Source: CAZHGD01 sp964531735 (GTDB lineage Bacteria; Armatimonadota; UBA10988). From it: DNA of 53,332 nucleotides. Below the pieces are notes generated by a model, which made no database searches, had not been told where the DNA came from, and worked only from the letters and a program-made list of their open reading frames with translations. Numbering within the stretch: position 1 is the first letter of the stretch; each line of letters begins with the position of its first letter. This document shows positions 43,718 through 50,503 of this stretch, in pieces. The stretch spans positions 1-53,332 of the forward strand of contig CAZHGD010000032.1 in NCBI GenBank assembly GCA_964531735.1. The letters are read 5' to 3'. Both the position numbers and the translations under genes were made by a program.

Positions 43718-45103
43718 TTACTCGTCGCCTTCGTCATCCGACGGCTCGCTTGAGCCGCCGTAGGTGTTGCTCATGCTGCGCAGACGCTCGGTGCCTTCCC
43801 ACATCGACCAGCAGGTCGGGCAGTCGCCCTTGGGGGCCTGCTTCGCGCGGTAGGCGCGATGCACCTTGCAGCCTTCGGCCAGGAGGATCAGGTCCTGGAG
43901 GACACCCGACACCGGCGCCAGCTCGCTATGCTCGCGCTGCAGGGCCTGTTCAGTCGAGACGGCCTTGCGAACCTGCGGGTCGAGCAGCGCCCGGCGCTGT
44001 TCGGTGGCCGAGAGCTGCGTGGGCGCCTTGTCGTAACGCGGCAAGAAGCTGTAGTCGGCCTCGCCGACGAACCAACTGACCCGTCCGGCGGGCAGATCGA
44101 TGCAGAGCATCGGCTGGTTGCGCGCGTCCTTGCCGAGGCCGGCCTCGAGCCCGAGGGCCAGTGCCAGGCGGACAGCCAGCGCCGCGGCGTCGGTCTCGTT
44201 CCGGCCGGCCGGGGCCGCCGTCGCCGCGCTGGCCGGCGGTGCCACCACCGGTTCCGGTCGCTCGACCGGGGCGCCGTCGCCGCGCTGGCTCTGCGCGGCC
44301 AGCAGGTGATCCCGTTCGGCGGTCAGGTCACCGACCTCCTGTCGCCGCAGGGCGGCCTCGGCGTCGAGTTGGCTGGTCAGCCGCTCCACGCGCACCCGCA
44401 GGTCTTTGAGCTCTTCGTTCACGGCCGGATCGGGCGCGGCGGCGGCCGGCGGCGCGAGCGTGACGGCCACCGAGCCGTCGCCCAGGCTCATCGGTGTGCC
44501 GCGGAAGTGGCCGATCAGACCCGCCACGACGCGGTCCTGGAGTTGCTCCGGCGAGCCGTCGTTGGCGATGACCAGGTCGCAGCCGTCGAACGAGGCCTCG
44601 ACGCCGGGCCGGTCGACGCCGATCAACAGGCCGCCCAGGGCGTGGACGTACTGCCGCTCGGCGTCCGAGACGACGTCATCGACGACCAGGTTGGAATCCT
44701 TGTCGGGGCTGTAGTGAGCCTTGAACCACTCGACCCAGAACTGTGGCGACACGCAGGCCTCGAACAGCTCGTGCCGCACGTAGGACATCACCTCGCGCGG
44801 CGTGGTCAGCGACGCTTTGGCCGCTTTCTCACGCATCCGCTTGGGGGCATCGTCGGGAATGGTGGTCCAGGCCGCCGCCAGGCGGCACATGCCGTCGATG
44901 TGGAAGGCCTGCAGTGTGATGGTCCGCTCGAACCTCTCGTCGAGCTTCTCGGACATCATCGCGTCCGGCAGACCGATGGAGTTGGCGATCACGTGCCGTA
45001 GGCGGTTCGCGAAGCTGACCGGCTCGTAACCGAGCAGCCGCAACGCTTCCGCCGCGGTGGTGCGACCTGCGCGGCCCGCACCCGTGATCCCTACAATCGG
45101 CAT
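43718..45103 (-). CDS. dNMP-kinase-like P-loop protein with altered Walker A and coiled-coil extension
   Basis: 461-residue cytoplasmic protein. The first about 200 residues follow the deoxynucleoside-monophosphate-kinase pattern: MPIVGITGAGRAGRTTAAEA, LGYEPVSFANRLRHVI, TPREVMSYVRHELFE, WVEWFKAHY, VVDDVVSDAERQYV and CDLVIANDGSPEQL. The Walker A reads GAGRAGRT: the invariant Lys of GxxxxGK(S/T) is Arg (codon CGC), so ATP use may be weakened or changed. Then come a Pro/Ala linker, a coiled coil (about 230-275: LKDLRVRVERLTSQLDAEA), a conserved-looking domain of about 130 residues (LCIDLPAGRVSWFVGEADY, with CPTCW near the end) and an acidic tail. ATG 45103 with GGAG upstream. The first gene of the minus unit with CapA, divergent from the AAA ATPase. 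Confidence 0.75.
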   Translation of the reverse strand: MPIVGITGAGRAGRTTAAEALRLLGYEPVSFANRLRHVIANSIGLPDAMMSEKLDERFERTITLQAFHIDGMCRLAAAWTTIPDDAPKRMREKAAKASLTTPREVMSYVRHELFEACVSPQFWVEWFKAHYSPDKDSNLVVDDVVSDAERQYVHALGGLLIGVDRPGVEASFDGCDLVIANDGSPEQLQDRVVAGLIGHFRGTPMSLGDGSVAVTLAPPAAAAPDPAVNEELKDLRVRVERLTSQLDAEAALRRQEVGDLTAERDHLLAAQSQRGDGAPVERPEPVVAPPASAATAAPAGRNETDAAALAVRLALALGLEAGLGKDARNQPMLCIDLPAGRVSWFVGEADYSFLPRYDKAPTQLSATEQRRALLDPQVRKAVSTEQALQREHSELAPVSGVLQDLILLAEGCKVHRAYRAKQAPKGDCPTCWSMWEGTERLRSMSNTYGGSSEPSDDEGDE

Positions 45104-45214
45104 ACCCTGTCTCCTAAGCTCCGCCGGTGACGTCGCAGCACCCCTGCACCATCCGTGACGGCCCCAGGCTATGGGCCGCCGCTCCCGCAACCGCGTGGCG
45201 CGGACGGCAGCGCT

Positions 45215-45244
45215 ATTCTACTCGAATGATGCGCTTCTCGTGAA
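45215..45244 (-). promoter_or_regulatory. Weak promoter for the P-loop gene
   Basis: Read on the minus strand: TTCACG (45244-45239), 18-base spacer, TAGAAT (45220-45215). Plausible but not strong. The 45104-45323 gap otherwise holds the plus-strand TATAAT and a CGGCCC/GGGCCG inverted repeat. Confidence 0.35.
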
Positions 45245-45265
45245 CCCGGCAATTGACCAAGTCGC

Positions 45266-45271
45266 TATAAT
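45266..45271 (+). promoter_or_regulatory. -10 box TATAAT for the AAA-ackA-M14-alr operon
   Basis: Perfect TATAAT in the context TCGCTATAATGG, 52 bases before the ATG at 45324. TTGACC is present but only 7 bases upstream, not a usable -35 spacing. Confidence 0.45.
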
Positions 45272-45323
45272 GGTGGGGTCAGAGCCACCGTCGCGGGGCG
45301 GCCGGGCTCGCTGAGGTCGGGGC

Positions 45324-46949
45324 ATGGCAGACACTCTACGTGAGTTGGATGTGCTCATCCGGGCGCGGTATCCCATCCTCTACGTGGTCTCCTGGGAGGA
45401 GGGGCGGGTCATGCGGGTGTTGCAGCAACTCGCCGGGCGACAGGAGAAGGACCTGCTCTCCTGGTCCATCACCGAGGGCTGGGTCAACAAGGACGGCCGC
45501 ACGCCGGTGCGGGCCAGCGAGTTGCGCTCGCCCGGCGCCAGCGCGCCGCGCAAGACGCGCAGCGCCACGGTCGAGATCGACCAGGCGCTGGAAGCGCTCG
45601 AGCTGATCGACCAGTACAACAGCAACAGCGGGCGGGCGCTGTTCGTGCTCAAGGACTTCGACCAGTACTTGAGCGCGCCAAGCGTCGAGCGGCGGCTGCG
45701 TGAGTTGGCCTTCAAGCTGCCCTACACCTACAAGACCATCATCGTCGTCAGCCCGGTGCTGAAGGTCGGCACGCACATCGAGAAGGAAGTCACGGTCGTC
45801 GACTTCGAACTGCCCGGCTACAAAGACCTGGAGGCCATCCTCGACCGCATCATCCGCTCGATGAGCAAACAGCGCGAAGATGTGGTGCTGCTGGACGACG
45901 AGGGCAAGGAAGCCTTCGTCAAGGCCGCGCTGGGCCTGACCGCGCCGGAAGCCGAGAACGTGTTCACCAAGGCGCTGGTGATGGACGGCAAGCTGGAACG
46001 GCTCGACGTGGACATCGTGCTGTCCGAGAAGAAGCAGGTGGTCCGCAAGTCGGGCACGCTGGAGTACTACGAGAGCGACGCCAAGTTCGCCAATATCGGT
46101 GGCCTCACCGCCCTGAAGGACTGGCTACGCAAGCGGCACACCAGCTTCACCGAAAAGGCCCGCGAGTTCGGTCTGCCCGAGCCACGCGGCTGCCTGCTGA
46201 TCGGTGTGCAAGGCACCGGCAAGTCGCTGGCGGCCAAGGCCGTCGGCGCGCTATGGGGCCTGCCGCTACTGCGCTTCGATGTCGGTTCGGTGTTCGGCCG
46301 CTACGTCGGCGAATCCGAGCAGAACATGCGCAAGGCGCTGCAAGTGGCCGAGGCGGTGGCGCCGTGCGTGCTGTGGATCGACGAGCTGGAGAAGGGCTTC
46401 AGCGGCATGAGCGGCGGCGAGGACAGCGGCACCTCGGCGCGTGTGCTCAGCTACTTCCTCACCTGGTTGCAGGAGAAGCGCAAGCCGGTGTTCGTCATCG
46501 CCACGGCCAACGACGTCACCAAGCTGCCGCCCGAGCTGCTGCGCAAGGGCCGCCTGGACGAGATCTTCTTCCTCGACCTGCCCTCCGAGAAGGAGCGGCG
46601 CGAGATCTTCGACATCCACATCCGCACGCGCAATCGCGATGCCGCGCAGTTCGATCTGGAGGCGCTGGCCCAGGCGGCCGACGGGTTCAGTGGCTCGGAG
46701 ATCGAGCAGGCGGTGATCAGCAGCCTGTTCGACGCCTTCGACCAGCAGCGTGACATCAACACCGACGACATCCTCGGCGTGCTCAAGGTCACGGTGCCCA
46801 TCTCGCGGACGATGGACCACAAGATCCGCGAACTGCGCGAGTGGGCCGAGGACCGGGCACGACCGGCCTCGTGGCCGGAGGAAGAGCCCGAGCCCGAGGT
46901 AGCGCCCGAGGCGCCGCCGCCTCCGCCGAAGAAAGGGGCCGCGGCGTGA
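45324..46949 (+). CDS. Ycf46-like AAA ATPase
   Basis: 541-residue cytoplasmic ATPase. The N-terminal half (1-240) is a degenerate AAA-like region (LIRARYPILYVVSWEEGRVM, FVLKDFDQYL) lacking Walker motifs. The C-terminal AAA module has CLLIGVQGTGKSLAAKAVGA (Walker A), PCVLWIDELEKGFS (Walker B), GTSARVLSYFLTWLQEKRKP, VIATANDVTKLPPELLRKGR (Arg finger) and DEIFFLDLPSEKE, the pattern of cyanobacterial Ycf46. Family role is poorly known; Ycf46 has been linked to CO2 handling in cyanobacteria. It ends in a Pro/Glu tail (EEEPEPEVAPEAPPPPP). Overlap of GTGA with the next gene makes coupled translation likely. Divergent from the P-loop gene. Its remodelling target is unknown. Confidence 0.85.
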   Translation: MADTLRELDVLIRARYPILYVVSWEEGRVMRVLQQLAGRQEKDLLSWSITEGWVNKDGRTPVRASELRSPGASAPRKTRSATVEIDQALEALELIDQYNSNSGRALFVLKDFDQYLSAPSVERRLRELAFKLPYTYKTIIVVSPVLKVGTHIEKEVTVVDFELPGYKDLEAILDRIIRSMSKQREDVVLLDDEGKEAFVKAALGLTAPEAENVFTKALVMDGKLERLDVDIVLSEKKQVVRKSGTLEYYESDAKFANIGGLTALKDWLRKRHTSFTEKAREFGLPEPRGCLLIGVQGTGKSLAAKAVGALWGLPLLRFDVGSVFGRYVGESEQNMRKALQVAEAVAPCVLWIDELEKGFSGMSGGEDSGTSARVLSYFLTWLQEKRKPVFVIATANDVTKLPPELLRKGRLDEIFFLDLPSEKERREIFDIHIRTRNRDAAQFDLEALAQAADGFSGSEIEQAVISSLFDAFDQQRDINTDDILGVLKVTVPISRTMDHKIRELREWAEDRARPASWPEEEPEPEVAPEAPPPPPKKGAAA

Positions 46950-48142
46950 GTGAGCGGACCGTCCTCGTGATCAACAGCGGCAGCTCCTCGCTGAAGTGCC
47001 AGCTCTATGCCATGCCGGCGGCCACCTCACTGGCCAAGGCCGTGGTCGAGCGCGTCGGCTCGGACAACGCCAAGCTGACGTTCCGGCGACCGGGCGCCGA
47101 CCCGGTCTCGGAGACCTTCGCCTGCCGTGACCACCTGACCGCCGTGCAGCACGTCCTGCACCTGATGCAGGCGAATGGGCCGAACGCGCTGCCGGACGTG
47201 GACATCGTCGGGCACCGCGTGGTCAACGCGGGCGAGGCGTTCACCGGCTCGGTGCCCGCCGAACCCGAGGTGCTGGCCGCGCTCGAGGCCTGCAGCGACT
47301 TGGCGCCGCTGCACAACCCGCCGAACCTGGCGGGCATTCGCGCTTGCCAGGCGGCCCTGCCGGCGCTGCCGCAGGTCTGCGTGTTCGACAACACGCTACA
47401 CCACACGCTGCCGCCCGAGGTGTACCTGTATGGGCTGCCGCGCTCGTTCCACGAACAGCACCGCGTGCGGCGGTATGGCTTCCACGGCGTGGCCTTCCGG
47501 GCCATGCTCAGCCAGGTGGAGCAGCACACCGGCCGACCCGGCCAGGAGTTGCGGGTGGTGCAGCTCATGCTGGGCAGCGGCTGCACGGCGAACGCCATGG
47601 ACCGCGGCCGCTCCATCGCGGTCAGCACCGGCCTGACGCCGCTGGAGGGCCTGGTGCAGAGCACGCGCTGTGGCGACCTCGACCCGGGTGTCGTGCTGCA
47701 CCTGCTGCGCTGCGGCCAGACACCGGCCGAGCTCAACGTGCTGTTCAACCGCCAGTCGGGCACGCTGGGTCTGTCCGGTGTCTCGGCCGACATGCGCGAC
47801 ATCAAGTCCGCCGGTACCGCCCAGGCCGCGGCGGCGATCGACGTGTTCATCCACCGCCTGGTGAAGTACGTCGGCGGCTACACGGCCGACCTCGGCGGCC
47901 TGGACGTGCTCGCCTTCGGCGGTGGCATCGGCGAGAACGAAGCGTTCATCCGCGAACGGATCTGCCGGCCGCTGGGGCACCTCGGTGTGTACCTGGACCC
48001 GGAGCGCAACCAAGTCTGCGTTCGGGGTGTCTCAGGCATCGTGTCCACCCCAGACAGTCCGGTGACGGTGGTGGTGACCGAAGTCGACGAAGAGAAGGTC
48101 ATCGCCCAGGACGCGTATGACGTCGTGGTGGGAGCGAACTGA
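46946..48142 (+). CDS. Acetate kinase homologue with changed active-site motifs
   Basis: 398-residue ASKHA-fold kinase of the acetate/propionate kinase family. The GTG at 46946 overlaps the AAA stop. Kept features: NSGSSSLKCQ, GHRVVNAGEAFTG, DLAPLHNPPN, VFDNTLHHTLP (catalytic Asp), RRYGFHG, TPLEGL, TRCGDLDPG (Arg), FGGGIGENEAF, and the late DEEKVIAQDAY. Changed: E. coli CHLGNGGS reads LMLGSGCT (His to Met, Asn to Ser), VDTSMG reads IAVSTG, GTSH reads GVAF, and MGTRSGD reads QSTRCGD. Many contacts around the acyl-phosphate site therefore differ, while the ATP-side residues stand. It may be a kinase for another acid, or a regulator. No phosphotransacetylase is nearby. The stop overlaps the M14 gene start (TGATG). 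Confidence 0.85.
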   Translation: MSERTVLVINSGSSSLKCQLYAMPAATSLAKAVVERVGSDNAKLTFRRPGADPVSETFACRDHLTAVQHVLHLMQANGPNALPDVDIVGHRVVNAGEAFTGSVPAEPEVLAALEACSDLAPLHNPPNLAGIRACQAALPALPQVCVFDNTLHHTLPPEVYLYGLPRSFHEQHRVRRYGFHGVAFRAMLSQVEQHTGRPGQELRVVQLMLGSGCTANAMDRGRSIAVSTGLTPLEGLVQSTRCGDLDPGVVLHLLRCGQTPAELNVLFNRQSGTLGLSGVSADMRDIKSAGTAQAAAAIDVFIHRLVKYVGGYTADLGGLDVLAFGGGIGENEAFIRERICRPLGHLGVYLDPERNQVCVRGVSGIVSTPDSPVTVVVTEVDEEKVIAQDAYDVVVGAN

Positions 48143-49419
48143 TGGGTCTGCCGGCGCGCCGCGGTGCGATCGGGGCGGTGTGGTGTAGCGTGCTGCTGTT
48201 CTGGTCGGCCGCCGCTCGTGCCGATCTGCCGGCGGTCAGCTACAACCCCACCTATACCGACACCGTGCGTCTGCTGGTGGCCGCGGCCAAGGAATGCCGG
48301 CACATCAGCGTCGCCACCATCGGCAACTCCGCGGCCGGGCGGCAGATCCCGGTGGCGCTGCTCTACGACCCCGCGATCTCGCCTCTGGAGATGACCCGCG
48401 TCCTCATCGTCTGTCGCCAGCACGGCAACGAGCCGGCGCCGACCCTGGCCATGCTCAGCCTGATTCGCGACGTGGCGCTCAACCGCTCGGGCCTCCGCGC
48501 GCAGCTCCAGCGCGTCTGCCTGATCATCGTGCCGATGCTCAACCCTGACGGTGTCGAGGCCAACGAGCGCCAGACGGGCGCCAGTGCCGACCTGAACCGC
48601 GACTGGGCGGGTCGCAGTCAGCCCGAGACCCAGGCGGTGGAGCGGCTGTTCGACCTTTGGCGACCGCAAGTGGTGCTGGACCTGCACGAGTTGCACTGGC
48701 GCGACCGGCACGGTGTGAACACCGTCGAGGCTCCGGAGGCCGGTGCCGTGGCGGCCCCGCTGCAGTCCGAAGCGCAGGCGCTCCAGGCGCTGGTGCTGGG
48801 CCGGCTGCAGGCGGCGGGCTTCCCGGTGCGGGTCAGCCTGTGGGACGGCAACGCGCACCCGGGTCTGTGCCACCGGCACTTCGCGCGTGACCACGGCCGG
48901 GTGGCCTTGCTGTTCGAGAGCGAGCGGCAGAACTTCCAGACGCCGCTGTCGCGCCGGGCGCAGATGCACCGGATCGGCGTCCAGACGGTGGTCGACTACT
49001 ACTACAGCCGTGGCTATGCGCGCCAGGGCCCGCGGGTGGCGATGGCGCCGCTGGGCGCACTGCCGTCGCCGGTGGTCAGCGACGCGCCACCGCCGGCCTT
49101 CGGCGTGGCGCCACGCGTGCTGGGTCCGGCCGCGGCCCGGCCGACCACGCCGGTGGTCGAGTTGCTCAGCCCGACCGGCAAGGACCCGATCAGCGGTCGT
49201 ATCACGGTGCAGGCCCGCGTCGAAGGCATCGCCGACCTGAACTACGTGACCGTCCTGATTGACAAGCAGGGCCGTTTCTACGCCAACCAGCCGCCGTACA
49301 GCTTCGATCTGGACACCACCCAGCTCGCGCCCGGCGCGCACGCCATATTGGTGCAGGCGCGCCGCAAAGACGGGTCGATGATCGAGCGCGAGTACCTCAT
49401 CAACGTCGCCGCCCGATGA
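48142..49419 (+). CDS. Secreted M14-family zinc carboxypeptidase with C-terminal Ig-like domain
   Basis: 425-residue exported metallopeptidase. Signal peptide IGAVWCSVLLFWSAAARA. Zinc ligands HGNEP (H and E, about residues 94-97) and the later His in VVLDLHELHW; substrate motifs MLNPDGVEANER and DLNRDW; catalytic Glu in LLFESERQNF. All M14 elements are present, so an active enzyme is expected. After a Pro-rich linker, residues about 330-425 form a Big/Ig-like sandwich (VVELLSPTGKDPISGRITVQ...YSFDLDTTQL). M14 members often cut peptidoglycan peptides, and the downstream alr gene supports a cell-wall role, but protein substrates are possible. The start ATG overlaps the stop of the acetate kinase homologue and the stop overlaps alr. 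Confidence 0.88.
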   Translation: MGLPARRGAIGAVWCSVLLFWSAAARADLPAVSYNPTYTDTVRLLVAAAKECRHISVATIGNSAAGRQIPVALLYDPAISPLEMTRVLIVCRQHGNEPAPTLAMLSLIRDVALNRSGLRAQLQRVCLIIVPMLNPDGVEANERQTGASADLNRDWAGRSQPETQAVERLFDLWRPQVVLDLHELHWRDRHGVNTVEAPEAGAVAAPLQSEAQALQALVLGRLQAAGFPVRVSLWDGNAHPGLCHRHFARDHGRVALLFESERQNFQTPLSRRAQMHRIGVQTVVDYYYSRGYARQGPRVAMAPLGALPSPVVSDAPPPAFGVAPRVLGPAAARPTTPVVELLSPTGKDPISGRITVQARVEGIADLNYVTVLIDKQGRFYANQPPYSFDLDTTQLAPGAHAILVQARRKDGSMIEREYLINVAAR

Positions 49420-50498
49420 CCACCTGGGTCGAGATCGATACTGCCGCTCTGGCCGATAATGCGCGCCGGGTGCGCGCGCTGCTCGGACCCGCGACGCAGC
49501 TCTGCGCGGTGGTCAAGGCCAACGGCTACGGCCACGGCGCGGTCCTGGCGGCGCAGGCGTTCGTCGAGGGCGGCGCGCAGTGGCTGGCCGTCACCAGTGT
49601 CGCCGAGGCGGTCGAGCTGCGCGAAGCGGGCTTCAGCCAACCCCTTCTGCTGTTGACCTCCTGCCTGCCCGATGAAGCCGACGAGGTGGTGGCCCGTGGC
49701 CTGATCGCCACGGTCAGCGCGCTGCCCACGGCGGCGGCGCTGTCCTCCGCGGCCGAGCGTCGCGGGGTGCGCGCGGCCGTTCACCTGCTGGTCGACACGG
49801 GCATGGGGCGCGACGGCGTGCTGCCGGAAGAGGCCGCCGCGCTGTACGCGCAGTTGGCCGAACTGCCCGCGCTGTCGGTCGATGGCGTGTTCACGCACTT
49901 CCCGAACAGTATTGCCGCCGACAAGGCGCCCACGCGGGCGCAACTGGCGCGGTTCCTGGCGACGGTGGCACGGCTCGCGCCGCGGCCACGCTGGGTCCAC
50001 GCGGCCAACTCCGGCGCCGCGGTCGACGTGCCTGAGGCGCGCCTGGACCTGGCGCGCGTGGGCACGCTGCTCTACGGTCAGTCGCCCAGCCGGCAGGTCG
50101 GCCGCGTCGAGGGCTTGCGTCAGGGCTGGGCGCTGAAGAGCCGGCTGATCGAGGTGCGCCGGCTGCCGGCCGGTGCCACCATCGGCTACGGCAGCGAGTA
50201 CCGCCTGCCGGCCGAGCGGCTGGTCGGCACGCTGGCGGTCGGCTGGCAGCACGGGTTCGCCGTGTTGCCCGAGAGCCTGGCCAGCGGCTGGCGCGGCGCG
50301 GTCAACGCCTGGCGCCGCCGGCCGCCGACGGTGACCATCAAGGGCGTCACCTGCCCGGTCATCGGCCGTATCTCGATGCAGACCTGCTGTGTGGATGTCA
50401 CCGCGGTGTCGGAGGTGGCGGTCGGTGACGTGGCCGACGTGCCGGCCCGGCGGGTGACTTGCGACCGGGGGCTTCGGCGGGTGGCGGTGGGCGCCTGA
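49416..50498 (+). CDS. alr: Alanine racemase
   Basis: PLP enzyme making D-alanine for peptidoglycan. 360 residues. TTWVEIDTAALADNARRV, then the PLP Lys in CAVVKANGYGHG, LLVDTGMGRDG, VDGVFTHFPNS, VHAANSGAAVDVP, DLARVGTLLYGQSP, the catalytic Tyr in ATIGYGSEYR and GRISMQTCCVDVT, where the usual MDQ is MQT. It ends VPARRVTCDRGLRRVAVGA: a short C-terminus, but the RRVTxxxxxRRV pattern looks like a complete variant end and not a frameshift. The start ATG overlaps the M14 stop (ATGA). It converges with the large minus-strand gene, with 5 bases between the stops. Confidence 0.95.
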   Translation: MTTWVEIDTAALADNARRVRALLGPATQLCAVVKANGYGHGAVLAAQAFVEGGAQWLAVTSVAEAVELREAGFSQPLLLLTSCLPDEADEVVARGLIATVSALPTAAALSSAAERRGVRAAVHLLVDTGMGRDGVLPEEAAALYAQLAELPALSVDGVFTHFPNSIAADKAPTRAQLARFLATVARLAPRPRWVHAANSGAAVDVPEARLDLARVGTLLYGQSPSRQVGRVEGLRQGWALKSRLIEVRRLPAGATIGYGSEYRLPAERLVGTLAVGWQHGFAVLPESLASGWRGAVNAWRRRPPTVTIKGVTCPVIGRISMQTCCVDVTAVSEVAVGDVADVPARRVTCDRGLRRVAVGA

Positions 50499-50503
50499 CG
50501 CCG

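Noticed and set aside
41262..43763. An 833-codon plus-strand open frame
   Set aside because: Antisense to the sensor kinase and CapA-like genes; no domain pattern.
49416..50498. alr as frameshifted because of its short C-terminus
   Set aside because: The end still follows the VPARR..T....RRV pattern seen in short alanine racemases.
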